Positions 25,121-36,300 of a DNA stretch of 52,000 nt are shown here, in pieces (the first letter of the stretch is position 1; the number at the start of each line of letters is the position of its first letter). The DNA comes from Cristatella mucedo. Its lineage: Eukaryota > Bryozoa > Phylactolaemata > Cristatellidae. The stretch is taken from the NCBI GenBank assembly GCA_009760855.2, contig WPIO01000068.1:1023001-1075000 (forward strand), given 5' to 3'. The notes under the pieces were generated by a model. It was not told the origin of the DNA, ran no database searches, and saw nothing but the letters and a program-made list of their open reading frames with translations. Position numbers and translations under genes: made by a program.

Positions 25121-26714
25121 GCCCTACGTTGATGAGCGTTGCTCAGAAGGTCATTGTAATACCTAGGCAGAGCAGTTTCGTGGAACTTTTTCATTGTGCG
25201 CTTGCGAATAAAGCTCAGTAAAATCCCATATTTGTGTGTTTCTCATTCTAATTCACGCCGCGGACTCACGACCCCCTTCAGTAACGGTAAGTAGGTCAGC
25301 GCCAGAAACACTCATTCCGTGGCGGCCTGCTTATTTCGCGTAGACGCACACCGAACTGCATTCGGCAGTAGGTCACGCCAATCGGTAAGCGGAAGGTTAT
25401 GCCAACGCCGCTGAGTCTTTGGCATTACAGTTACATCTCTAAAACTTGAACTTTGCTTTAGTTGAAATGATTTGACACAACCTAAAAAGTCTCTTCAAAT
25501 GCCCAGCGGTGGACAGTGATTCCTGAGGTTTTGGGTTCCATTCTCAAGCCTACGCTTAGTGTTTCTTGCTTTTTCTTACGTCAGCCATAAACTAACGGAC
25601 GTCTCGGCAGGAACGGAGCTGTTATTTATTCGGAGCAGCGAACTCGTCGAGGACGTTGGTGGGCGATAATGGAATCGCTGACTTGCGGTCTAGCACTCCG
25701 TGTTCATTCTCACCCGCATACTGCAGCGCTTCCGCCGTCGTCTGTAATCGCTCGCCTTACACGGAGACGCCGGCAGACGCCTAACGCGAGTTTCCCGCCG
25801 CGGTCGATAAGAGGCGCTCCTCGCTCTGCAGCCATTTTGGCGAAGCCGGTGGTTGGCGGGCGCGTAGCTGAGAGCGGCGATTCGCTGCGGCGTGCGCCTG
25901 TCTGTCGAGCTCGTACTGAGGTTCGCTGCTGCTGCTTTTCGTTTCATTCACGACTGCGCCGAGGTCGCTACGAGCGAGCTCGGGGGAAGGGGGGTTGAGC
26001 GTCGATCCACAAAATCGCCGTATGCAGCCGATACCCCATAGACATACAGTGCCAGCGCCGTCGATCACGTGACAACTCTCACGCCCGGACGTGCCCCGGC
26101 CGACCGGCCCCCGGCATGCGAGGACGTTCCATTTCGTCAGCTGAGCAGCCCGGAGCCGGGCGTTCGCGAATCGACGCCGCTCTTACTGCGCTAGAGCGAC
26201 TGCAGCACGCAAAAGGTAGGGGCTCGATACGCCGGACGTGCGTAGTCCGGGGTTCTCGCTTATCGTCGATTTCCGGCCTGTTTTGCTGCCTCGGCCGGTT
26301 CGCCGGCGAGAGCTTCGGATGGAACGGCGGCCAGCGCGAGTGGCGTCGGCACCAGGGTAGAGAAAGGAGTTTTCAGCATTGTCGAAGTTTATTCCATTTT
26401 CAGGCAGTGAACTCGTTGACAGTAGCTCTCAGGCGCCCGACCTCTTCGCTCGCGAAGAGCGGGCTCCCAACGGCGGGCGGGCACGAATGTTGAGCGAGCG
26501 CATTTCAATCATTCATTCCTGACTCCTGCGCTGCCGAGTTCAGGCGCTGACGAGTTCGCTTGCGGGCTGCGAGCTTAGATCGGTAGTCAGCTCGCGGTCG
26601 CTCCACGTCGCTCGAGGCGCCGCGATTAACTGCGGTCGCTGTAACTGCGGTCCCATCTCGCCTAGCACCTCGTCTTCGGCCGGCGCGCAGCGGTAGCCGA
26701 ATCGGGTCGGCGCG
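25121..26714. other. GC-rich interval, no supported exon
   Basis: CpG-rich from about 25600. Open frames on both strands (for example 25669-25998 and 26116-26493) have no recognisable motif. It may be a regulatory CpG-island-like stretch upstream of gene B. Confidence 0.35.
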
Positions 26715-26905
26715 AACGAACCCCTGAAGTCGATACGCTGCTTGACGTGGAGCCAGTGCAGGTCGGAGAGAGACGGAGCAGAGCGGCATTTACTACGTTA
26801 CCTGCACGTAGTCCTAGCGCCAAGTTCGTTAGCAGGGCCGGAAGAACTGCAGTTAGTGAGTCTAGACGGGATGTCGCCAACTCGCGAGTCGACTCGAACC
26901 TTCCG
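26715..26905 (-). mobile_element. family-1 LINE internal fragment
   Basis: The + strand has gaagtcgatacgctgcttga, gccagtgcaggtcggagaga and gtctagacgggatgtcgcca in the same order as the main copy near 38065-38250 (minus). Both ends are lost. Confidence 0.7.
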
Positions 26906-27039
26906 TCGTCCAACAGCTTAGCTACCCTACCCCGCACTTTCGATGGTCCGGCGTCAATTATCTACAGGGCCAGACTTCAAATTCTCGTTCTTACAGCAGT
27001 AATTACTCTTCAAATCCGCCCGAGCCGCATTTTAACCCT

Positions 27040-27190
27040 GGGTTGACCAGCTCGCAGTCTCCTCGAACCAAGGTCACGGTGAATACATTTGATGAACGTG
27101 GACGTGGGCTCGAGCTCGGTGGCATGCGAGTAGCACCTGAATAAGAATTAAGCGCTCCTTGGGCGCTATACAAATGAATTGTATTTTATC
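27040..27190 (+). mobile_element. tRNA-derived SINE, type 1 tail
   Basis: B-box-like gtgggctcgagctc at 27104-27117, then 'gcacctgaataagaattaag' and the tail 'ccttgggcgctatacaaatg' followed by an AT-rich end. The tail is the family-1 LINE type. The A box is decayed. Confidence 0.7.
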
Positions 27191-27235
27191 CAAGGCTCTT
27201 CTGCCGCTATAATAAATGAGGTTGCCGAATCAGAC
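27188..27235 (+). mobile_element. type 2 SINE tail remnant
   Basis: 'aaggctcttctgccgctata' and 'aatgaggttgcc' match the tail of the SINE at 3776-3938. Only the tail is present, directly after a type 1 SINE. Confidence 0.55.
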
Positions 27236-28121
27236 CAATTTCACTTTTTTAAGAACACTTACCGAACCACCTCTGACTGCGGCTCGGCTCGCGGCCGGCT
27301 GCTTGAGCCCAGTGCGAGAAACGCCGGGAATAGCTAGCGGAAGCGGCTGTTTCAGTTTCGGTATGGCCCGACGTCCGCTGACGCGCCTCCCGCCTCTAGC
27401 GAGCTCTATAGATGGAGATAGTCGCTGCGGCGGCGCCCGCCTCGCGTCAAGTCATGCAGCGCCGACGCTCTGCAGCCCGCGAGCGAGCGATCGCGAAAGC
27501 GGCGGGCTGGGCGCGTCGCCTCCTCGGAGAAACGCTCCGGCGTAGACCGGGGCGCCTTCGTCTTCTCGACGTGGCGGCTTGGTGGATGCGGCCGAGGAGT
27601 CGGGGCGAATGCGAGGTGGCGATTGCGGTGGACGGACGGATGGATGGATGGATGGATGGGCGAAAGACGTCGGCAGCTCCCTACGATGACGGCTCAAAAT
27701 CGCGAGCGAGTCGGACAGGGCGAGTACGGAAGGGCCGGTTTCGTTTTACCTCCGGCACCGGCTCCCACTGGACGAAGCTTCGGTGGCAGCGTCTTGGAGG
27801 CGTCCACTGGCTAGGACCGCCGCCGCGATCGGCGCAAGTAATTAACAATAGACGCCACCCACCCACCCTCTCGTCCGGTAAATACAGTAAATGGCGCGGC
27901 ATGTCGGCGTCGTCGCTCGATGTCCTTTTTTGCGCTTCTTTATATCGGCGACCTGCTCATTAATAAATCTTTAGGCTAGTTTCGGAGTTAGCAGTGAAGC
28001 GATTCGCTTTCTGCCCCCATCTGCAGTCTCCAACTCAGCATCGCAGCGGAGGCGACGGTGGCGCTATCGAGAGCAGAAAGCTGCTCTAGAAAGGTGTCAA
28101 GGTGTCAATCCCTCTCACACA
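27236..28121. other. GC-rich 5' flank of bZIP gene B
   Basis: Includes a 183-codon chance-like frame (27412-27963, ATG with weak Kozak context, crossing a GGAT repeat at 27631-27659) and a tttatatcgg motif at about 27938. No family match, so no gene is called. Confidence 0.35.
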
Positions 28122-28262
28122 ATGGCCATTGAGTCACGTTTCCATACGTGGTGTAATGACTCGTTGGTCACGTGCCCGGATGTGCAGTTGGACTCTTGCA
28201 CCACGCTTCGCACCCGGTTGCCGCCGCCGCTGACGCTCGTTCAGTCGAGCGACATCATGGTG
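28122..28262 (+). CDS. candidate first coding exon of bZIP gene B (variant a)
   Basis: ATG at 28122 in a strong Kozak context (acaATGG). The 47 residues run MAIESRFHTWC to QSSDIMV, ending at a good donor gtg|gtgagc in phase 0. That phase fits the basic-region exon at 29143. The residue mix is ordinary and not repeat-derived. No domain is recognisable, as is usual for the N terminus of ATF3/JDP2-like proteins. It cannot be spliced to 28292: the gap is 29 nt and the frame stops at once. Confidence 0.35.
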
Positions 28263-28293
28263 GTGAGCTATTGTGCTTTCTCTCATTGCAGCC

Positions 28294-28542
28294 ATGAGGC
28301 GTGCAGGTGTGCCAGGTAACGCTGCGGCTGTGAGCCGTCGCGATTGCCTCGGTGCGTCGCTGCCGGTGGCGGCGTGCTCGCGGCGGCCGCCGGCGCCGGC
28401 TTTGCTCTACCGAATCGCCGCCGGCCTTTCAGCGGTTGTGCCGAGTGCCGATTGCGTCGCCAGAGAAGACGACTGCAACGGTTGCAATGGCTGCGAGTAC
28501 CTGCCCACGGTCGTGACGGAAAAGAGCTGCGATGATGATATT
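28294..28542 (+). CDS. candidate first coding exon of bZIP gene B (variant b)
   Basis: ATG at 28294 just after an acceptor-like ctttctctcattgcag (ends 28291). The frame codes for 83 residues, from MRRAGVPGN to EKSCDDDI, and ends at an excellent donor att|gtaagt in phase 0, again matching the exon at 29143. With the downstream exons this would give about 186 residues, close to ATF3 (about 181). The middle is Ala/Arg/Cys-rich and lies in GC-rich DNA, so the frame may be partly chance. Use with variant a as alternative starts is possible. Confidence 0.35.
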
Positions 28543-28652
28543 GTAAGTCCGAAGGCCGGGCCCCGGCGGAGACGCTTCGCATGCCTCCCCTACACACCAC
28601 CCTTATAGCATATCTGCCTGACCGGCTCGGCGTTTCTGCGATGCTCCCGGAA

Positions 28653-28668
28653 GGGGGGGGGGGGGGGG
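28653..28668. repeat. G16 homopolymer
   Basis: Sixteen consecutive G, the longest of several poly-G or poly-C runs in the window. It lies in the putative first intron of gene B. Confidence 0.95.
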
Positions 28669-29142
28669 TCGTCGCGACGTGCCTGCATCGCAGCGTCAGC
28701 GTTTGTGGCCGATGTGGCTGGACGGCTGATCCAACGTTCAGCTCTCGGGGCGCATGCAAAGGAGGGAATGAGATAACCGTGTCTTGGTTGCTGCATGTTG
28801 CACCAGTATGGCCGAGGTTTGGTCCCTCCTAAAAAGAACGCCATTGTGGTTGCACTGCACAGCTTTCCTTAAGGTTGCATGCACAGCTTTCCTTACAGCA
28901 TTGCTGCTGCCTCCAACCGTCCCTGCTGCTGCGGCACAGGTTTGTCACGTAGCGAAGCAACCGATCGTAAAAAGATACAGCAGCCTTTTCTGGTGCAGTG
29001 CTGGCACTGACTTTTTTGGTGCCGTGCGGACACTTTTGTGTGCTCACTACCAGCCTCTGCTGCTGCTGCTGCTGCTGCCCATGCAGCTGCCAAGCCGCCA
29101 TGCATTTCGCTCGCCAGTCGCCTGTTGGCATCTCATGTTTAG

Positions 29143-29298
29143 TCGCGACCTGCTGATATTTCCGAAAGTACGAATGACAGCTGTGGCAGCAGCAAGGCAG
29201 CCGATGGCGCGAGCCTTGTCCGGCGAAGGGAACTGAACAAGGCCGCTGCTCGAAGGTGCCGCCAGCGAAGAAGAGAGAGAGCTCTTGCTACTCAGAAG
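29143..29298 (+). CDS. bZIP gene B, basic-region exon (FOS/ATF3/JDP2-like)
   Basis: From the acceptor ggcatctcatgtttag to the donor aag|gtaggt, 52 codons in phase 0 at both ends. It encodes a Ser/Asp-rich lead (SRPADISESTNDSC) and then the basic region, with the signature NKAAARRCR and a dense Arg block ending RALATQK. N-x2-A-A-x2-C-R is the DNA-contacting motif of FOS/JUN/ATF-type bZIPs. The intron falls exactly where it does in gene A. The acceptor choice rests on phase and pyrimidine content; AGs nearer the motif are out of phase. The protein is expected in the nucleus, binding DNA as a dimer. Confidence 0.85.
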
Positions 29299-30662
29299 GT
29301 AGGTTTTTATTGTGCACATACTTTGAGCAGTCACTTGGTATTGACTCGCATGCGCTTCCTGACCGGTTTCGGCCGTCGCCATTCGACGACCGCAGTTGTC
29401 GTGCGACACCTCTCTTGGTTCTTTTGGTCTTTTCTTCTTATTCTTCTTCTTCTTCTTCTTCTTCTCATCATCTACTTGTTTCTGGTCTTCTTCTTCTTTT
29501 GTTTCGTGTCGGTGAAATGCAGTGCCGTGGACGTTACCATAGCCTGCATGCACTTTGCATTTTGTTGGGCCGTTTCGACTAAGTCACACGATGTCCGCTG
29601 GCTCGAAGGATGCTGGCCCCCCCTTCCTTTGCTTGCCACTGGACTCTGCACCTAGACGAGTGCGATGTGTCCACTTGGCAGTCAAGACATTCCGATGTGC
29701 TTCTTCTGATAGCAGCTGTGCTGGGGTGGGGCCAGCCGTCAGATGCAAGACGGCAGAGCAGCCGCGCTGGTTGGCTGGTGCCACGGCAGCCCTGCCCTAG
29801 CTCGGCTGCTGCCCCAGCAGGTGCGAGTGCTGCACGTGATCGCCCTAGCTCGCCGGCTGAGCGTCGGCTAGTTTTCGGTTGGCCGGTGAGTATCCCGGCG
29901 GTATAAATTGCTGAGTTAGTGCTGACTGTTTGACTTGCCCACGAGTCGTCATGCACCATACTTGTCCGATATACCAGACACCCAACCATAACCTAGCATT
30001 GATTGAACCATTGGCTGTGTGAACATTTGCTCAGGCCTCGCTGTTGTCATGCTGGTCGTAGCCTTCAGTAAATACGGTTCCGGCGTTGATGAGCTTCCGA
30101 GATTCGGGAGAAGCCATCGCAGCCGGCGGCGTGAGTCGCCAAGTAACGAGCTGTGCGCTCATTTGGGTTATCTGCTAACATGTGCTGTATATGCGAAATT
30201 GCACGATGAGATACACTGTCAGCTTTGTCTCGGAATTGCCGATATTTATTGTCCTGGCCTTTTAAAGCACGGTTGTAATTGGGGGGGATCTATGCATGCT
30301 ATTTATTGACTTTGAACTTTGGCCAATAGGCAAACCTTGGCCACACTTGCAAATGTCAGTGTAGTCCTTCTGCTGGTGACCAGATTGAGTGGGCTCTGCC
30401 GAGTTGGTTGGAATGGGACTGGGGGGGGGGCGCGGGGCAGCTGGTTGCGTTAATGCTCTCGTGCTCTGCTATTGCTGCCGGCGCTGCCGTGAGTGAAATG
30501 ATCGAGTGTCACCTGCAGCAGCCAGGCGTTGCTGACAGCTAAGAGATTGTCGTCGACTCGAGCGACCGGGCTGCTGACCGCAGGGCTTTCCCATTCGAGG
30601 GCGAGGTGGGCGGTGTGCGGTGCGGGAAGACCGTGACGTAACCGCCAGTTGTCTCGTCGTAG
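29299..30662 (+). other. intron of bZIP gene B (1364 bp)
   Basis: Starts GTAGGT, ends ccgccagttgtctcgtcgtag. Contains a (CTT)n-rich stretch at 29432-29465 and a G10 run at 30421-30430. A 96-codon frame at 30019-30309 has no ATG and no family match. Confidence 0.75.
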
Positions 30663-30818
30663 GAAGCCGGCGAGCTGCAGGCGAAGAACGTCGAGCTTCG
30701 CTACAAGGTGGCCGAGCTGGAGCAGCGAAAGAAGCAGCTGCTGCAGCTGCTTCGCGCACGCTTCGGCTGCAGCTTCGGCGGAGAGGCGCTCGCCCAGAGT
30801 CTGAAGCAGCAGCTCTGA
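30663..30818 (+). CDS. bZIP gene B, leucine-zipper exon and C terminus
   Basis: Phase-0 start after the acceptor tctcgtcgtag; 51 residues, then TGA. Leucines at exon residues 5, 12, 19 and 26 make four heptads, with Asn at 9 (KNVEL) as in gene A. Charged residues at e/g positions (KVAELEQRKK) suggest selective pairing. Unlike gene A, the zipper is followed by RARFGCSFGGEAL, so the HRP motif typical of FOS/ATF3 is lost, and the tail is short. This hints at divergence after duplication. The exon pairs with 29143 by phase and order. Confidence 0.85.
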   Translation, partial: EAGELQAKNVELRYKVAELEQRKKQLLQLLRARFGCSFGGEALAQSLKQQL

Positions 30819-32084
30819 CTAGGCAGCACGACGAGACGCCTGCCCTGACCCCCACGCAGTTGCCGCTGCCCAACTCGACGGATCTCAGGCTCCCGAACTA
30901 GCCACCGGCGCCTAGCAACGCTGCTCGCCGTCATCACGAAGACCGACGCCTAGCGTCGAGCTGCTGCAGCTGCTGCGGCGGCAGCAGCTGCGGCAGTTGT
31001 GCGCCAGTGTCCGGACACCCTGCCCGAGCTTCTCGGCAGCCTCGACTGTGACGTGAGCTGGCTGCGATGAGAGGAAGTCTGTCAATTTCGTCTGACCAAT
31101 GCGCTAGCTCTCTGCAAATCGTTTTGGAGCTGCGACAGACAGACAGACGAAAGAAAGCATGTACCTAGCAGCTCTGAGGATGAGCTGCACCCGTCCGATG
31201 GCTGCTGCTGGTTGACAACGAGGGGTCCGTGGTCTCACCGTCATGTGGCTGCGTCGTCTTGCAGCGCCCTCAACCAGTTTCCATTCATCTGACTGCCGAA
31301 AATCGACGTTGCCATTGTGGATCTGCAACGTCTCTTGGTAGCATCGAGGCTGTAGGCTACTTGTGGAGGCAAAAGCCACCTTGTTCCTGTCAAGTGACCA
31401 GGCACCAGTGTGTCCTGGCACGGAACTGTCTTGTGTCATATTATATTATATATGTCATTGTATTAAATCGGTCAACATTGAAATCTTTACTGAATTTTAA
31501 AAGGTCCTAATCTGTAGTATCGAGATGTGCTGAACATGATATAGCCATAACATTTTTTCATTGGCTCTCGTTTTGAAGATATTTCATCCATTTTAGTTTA
31601 TTTTATATGTTTCGCCGTGAAAGTGTATCCAGTAGTACTACAAAAACATGTTACATAAGCCTAGACTGATGTAATATTGGATCGCATTGCATGATAACGT
31701 CATGCACAAATCATCCAGAGTTGATTGCATCATTTTCCGATGCAATGCAATACTACTGCCAGGCGTCAGCTGCAGTAAGCTGACGTCATGAAGCCCGGTC
31801 GGAAAGGTTGAGCGTTTACAATATTTCAGACTTTGTGCAAGACAGTTTAAACTACTGTTACACACAGCTGTTATTATTGTATCCGTTGCGGTACAGTACA
31901 GAACAGTACTGCCTTGAAAGTGCGTTAATACCGTGGACAACTCTTGCTTTTTGTGGGGAAGATACATTCACCAAGCAGAAGAAAAGTATCACTCTCCAGT
32001 GAAGAAGGCTTATCATCTTTACTTCGGATGCAAGGTTATGACCAATACCAGCCTCGGGCCCCCGATTACACATATGCTGTGCCG
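30819..32084. other. 3' flank of gene B, no gene recognised
   Basis: Holds a palindromic CRE (tgacgtca, 31781-31788) beside a 7-bp hairpin (gtcagct/agctgac), and ATTAAA near 31460 as a possible polyadenylation signal. No exon is supported. Confidence 0.4.
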
Positions 32085-32228
32085 AGCTGGTTTGGTCTAG
32101 CGGTTAAGGTGCTCGCCCCGACCAAGGTCTGACTGAGGTCGCGGGCGAGCCCCGAGGCATATGTGAAGCGCCTGAATAGAGATTAAGTTCTCTTGGGGCG
32201 CTATATAAATGAATTATGAATTATATTT
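32085..32228 (+). mobile_element. tRNA-derived SINE, type 1 tail, well preserved
   Basis: A-box ttggtctagcggttaagg (ends 32108). The B-box region gtcgcgggcgagcccc lies near 32140. The body 'gtgaagcgcctgaatagaga' and 'ttctcttggggcgctatata' leads into 'aaatgaattatgaattat'. The tail corresponds base for base, with few changes, to the family-1 LINE 3' end at 42885-42945. Confidence 0.85.
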
Positions 32229-32277
32229 TACATGTACAACACAGCTTTCACAGTGGTTGAATGGCAAAAGACCATAG

Positions 32278-33890
<1,613 letters not shown>

Positions 33891-34017
33891 CATTTTGTAC
33901 AGGTAATAACCGTAAGCCTATTACTATTGGCATGTGTTTTGTGGTATACACATTAATTTATTGCAGATTCCAAAATAAGTAGAGCCAATTTTGTAACTTG
34001 ACTGTCATATTCGTAGC

Positions 34018-34107
34018 GAGCACGTAAAACTGGATAAGAAATGGCTAATTTATTTCGGAAACACAACTTTTTTAAATATTTGTTGACCAGTGTAATGTCT
34101 ATATAAT

Positions 34108-34145
<38 letters not shown>

Positions 34146-34229
34146 CAGATGTACGAAAGCATTTTTGCTTAGCCTCTGATAACTAAGAAACAAGCCAAAT
34201 TTTCAAAAAAAGTAGAGCAAACTTATGTG
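34018..34229. repeat. unnamed repeat 'X', copy 1, with (TA)n core
   Basis: Left part: 'gagcacgtaaaactggataa', 'aatggctaatttatttcgga', 'aatatttgttgaccag' (34018-34093). Core: (TA)n at about 34110-34144. Right part: 'agatgtacgaaagcattttt' followed by 'gcttagcctctg' (34146-34190). The same left, microsatellite, right order recurs at 34657-35702. Confidence 0.75.
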
Positions 34230-34655
34230 GGTGTTACGCAGGAGAGTTTGTATAGAGAACTCACAGCCTAAGCGACTTCCGGTACTCATTCGGTAGCCAA
34301 CGGACTTCATCTCACGCAACAAAGAGAAAGTGGGAAGCATTGCAGAGTCAGGAGAGCAGTTGAGGTAGTGAGTAGCATGGAGGTCTCAGCTCAGGACCGC
34401 TGAAAAGGGTGAGCCATAGTCGGCAGCAGGAGAGCAGTTGTCGTTTCGTAAGAATTGTGGAGGCGAGTTCCACAGTCTAGGACCTGCGGAGCTTAAGCTT
34501 CTGCCGTCAACGGTTTTTCAGCAGAAGAATGTAAGAGCTAGTTTATTGTCCATACAGAACCTGAGGGCACGAAGAGGCTGAAAGTGGTGCAGCAGTTCAG
34601 CTAGATAGGGAGGAGCCAAACCGTGGCGGGCCTTGCGGGTCAGCATAAGAACTTG
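34230..34655 (-). mobile_element. family-2 LINE 3' fragment
   Basis: The minus strand matches the 3' part of the family-2 LINE at about 46700-47120: 'gaactcgcctccacaattct', 'ccgactatggctcacc', 'actgctctcctgactctgc', 'gctgtgagttctctatac' and 'cctgcgtaacaccc'. The extreme 3' end (gagatacatt) is missing. It lies between the two copies of repeat X. Confidence 0.8.
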
Positions 34656-34740
34656 AGCACGTACAAACTAATAAGAAAAAATGACTAATTTATTTCAGTA
34701 ACATGACTTTTGTTTGTAAATATTTTTGACCAGATTTATG

Positions 34741-35027
34741 CACACACGCACACGCACACGCACACGCACACGCACACGCACACGCACACGCACACGCACA
34801 CGCACACGCACACGCACACGCACACGCACACGCACACGCACACGCACACGCACACGCACACGCACACGCACACGCACACGCACACGCACACGCACACGCA
34901 CACGCACACGCACACGCACACGCACACGCACACGCACACGCACACGCACACGCACACGCACACGCACACGCACACGCACACGCACACGCACACGCACACG
35001 CACACGCACACGCACACGCACACGCAC
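34741..35027. repeat. pure (CACACG)n hexamer array
   Basis: 287 bp with no interruption that I can find. It continues into a TA/CATA-rich stretch to about 35100. Frames through it (His/Thr, Arg/Thr, Cys/Val) are artefacts. Confidence 0.98.
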
Positions 35028-35119
35028 ATATATACATATATATATGTATACATGTTATACCTGTACATATACATAAATATATATAATATACTGCGTATAC
35101 CTGGTTCTGGGTTGCCTAA

Positions 35120-35575
35120 TCGGGGCTCTTCCGGCCACTGTGCTCTCCTGCCTCTCGGCAGGTCGCGCCTTTCCGCTCGAAGGGGTCCGGGTCTCCGGAT
35201 TTAATCATCGACAACGGCACCGACACTGTCGTAGTCGACGAAACGGTGCTGTTTGAAGGTAGCAAGGATGCCCTGGTGGTGGCTGCCCGGAAAAAGGTTG
35301 ATAAGTACGAGGCCACAGCCCGATCTTTCCTGACCGCTGGCTACTGGGCGGTAGTGGTGAGGCCCTTCGTGGTCAGTGCTCTGGGTGGCTGGTGGCAGGA
35401 TAATGAAGCCTGCCTGGCCGACATCGGCATTTTGTCCGGCACGGAATGGGCGGCATTGCAGCGGCTGTACGTCTCGGACGCCATTTCTGGCTTGGAAGCC
35501 GTGCGGTCTCTGTTCCTGAACCAGGAGGCTCGGGTAGCTCCGACGGCCCCGGCAGGGCAGGGCTGCTCTGGCTAA
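35120..35575 (+). pseudogene. 3' end of an RLE-type LINE (R2/R4/NeSL-like ORF)
   Basis: An open frame of 151 codons after a stop at 35117. It holds the restriction-like endonuclease core: PDLIIDNGTDTVVVDETVLF (the PD..(D) pattern), then FEGSKDALVVAARKKVDKYE (K..KY) and AVVVRPFVVSALGGWWQDNE (conserved FVVGaLGaWd-like block), then LQRLYVSDAISG (compare lMRRLmVSdtIr). RT and zinc-finger parts are absent, so the copy is 5'-truncated. In these families the endonuclease is C-terminal and often targets a fixed site. A short 3' UTR runs straight into (TA)n. Confidence 0.8.
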
Positions 35576-35597
35576 GGTACAGTGACGTGTTACACTA

Positions 35598-35600
<3 letters not shown>

Positions 35601-35643
<43 letters not shown>
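35601..35643. repeat. (TA)n microsatellite
   Basis: About 43 bp of pure TA between the RLE-LINE 3' UTR and the right part of repeat X. Confidence 0.97.
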
Positions 35644-35645
<2 letters not shown>

Positions 35646-35869
35646 GATGTACGAAAGCATTTTTGCTAAGCCTCTGCAAAGTAAGAAACCAGCTCAATTT
35701 CAGGCGAAAGCGTGATGCACTGTTAAAGCTTCAGGTCAGTGGGCTGTGTGTCATCCCAGTACGTGGTAGTCGGATCAGTGATGTAAAGAAAGAACGCGAA
35801 ATAGCGTGGTGCCATTCTCGCGTGCGATTGAGCGCTTTATTGGGCGGCAGGCCATTGCAGCAGCGCTAG

Positions 35870-35992
35870 CAATTGCCTGCGTTGCACGTCGAGCAGTTGA
35901 AAGAAAAGAACTCATTGCTCTCCCGGCTCAAGGTCGCCGAGTTACGAGCGCACGACCTCCGACTATTCAGGCCGCCGGCTGATTTGGTGTAA
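35870..35992 (+). pseudogene. possible degenerate bZIP zipper exon (third copy)
   Basis: After an acceptor-like gcagcgctag, a 40-residue frame reads QLPALHVEQLKEKNSLLSRL and KVAELRAHDLRL, ending FRPPADLV and TAA. VEQLKEKN..L...KVAEL resembles the zipper of genes A and B (N followed by L, then KVxEL), but one extra residue breaks the heptad spacing. Upstream, RRKRDALLKLQ before a gtcagt donor-like site (about 35704-35736) recalls the end of the basic exon. It could also be coincidence. No intact basic signature is present. Confidence 0.25.
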
Positions 35993-36065
35993 TGCAGCAA
36001 ATGATACATTGCAAGGAAAGAGACCTTTGGACCTACACGGCTGACCACAATACCCGAGATAAATT

Positions 36066-36135
36066 TACATATTTATATAAATATATATATATATATATAT
36101 TGTATATATATAAATTTATACTCGAGGTATATTTA
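36066..36135. repeat. AT-rich palindromic microsatellite
   Basis: TATATAAATATATAT... with a mirrored 'aaattta..taaattt' frame on either side. Could extrude as a cruciform. Confidence 0.85.
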
Positions 36136-36189
36136 TCTATGCATAAATATGTAATTTATTTGTGTAGCTCTCTACGGTAACTTGACTTC

Positions 36190-36300
36190 TATCCTGGCGC
36201 TTTATATGCGCCACGAAGACTCCAAGATGCCAAGACTCGAACCTTGGAGCTTAGTCGTTAAAGGCAAGCACTTTACCTCTAGGCCAAACCGTTAGGGTTG
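36190..36300 (-). mobile_element. tRNA-derived SINE head
   Basis: On the minus strand: A-box tggcctagaggtaaag (complement of about 36275-36290), B-box aggttcgagtcttgg (complement of 36231-36246), then 'gcgcatataaagcgcc'. The 72-nt head is close to tRNA length, but the ends do not pair well. I favour a SINE over a tRNA gene. Confidence 0.6.

Larger units (their letters stand above)
34657..35702. repeat. unnamed repeat 'X', copy 2, core expanded and interrupted
   Basis: Left part at 34657-34735 (gagcacgtacaaactaataa, atgactaatttatttcagta, aatatttttgaccag). Right part at 35644-35702 (ggatgtacgaaagcattttt, gctaagcctctg). The core between is a (CACACG)n/(TA)n tract, a LINE fragment and a second (TA)n, whereas copy 1 has only (TA)n. 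Confidence 0.7.

Noticed and set aside
27412-27963. 183-codon open frame
   Set aside because: GC-rich DNA, weak start context, crosses a GGAT repeat, no family match and overlapping open frames on the other strand.
28262-28294. Splicing of 28262 to 28292 within gene B
   Set aside because: It would need a 29-nt intron, and the joined frame meets TGA in the second codon.
28263-29142. Additional short exon of gene B at 28899-28939
   Set aside because: Acceptor and donor are plausible, but 41 nt would break the phase between both candidate first exons and the basic exon.
31781-31788. Palindromic CRE (tgacgtca) as a target of the bZIP proteins
   Set aside because: About one such 8-mer is expected by chance in a window of this size, and it lies downstream of gene B.
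32085-32170. tRNA gene (also considered at 7366, 24093, 36190, 40790)
   Set aside because: A and B boxes are present, but the 5' and 3' ends do not pair into an acceptor stem and a SINE body and tail follow.
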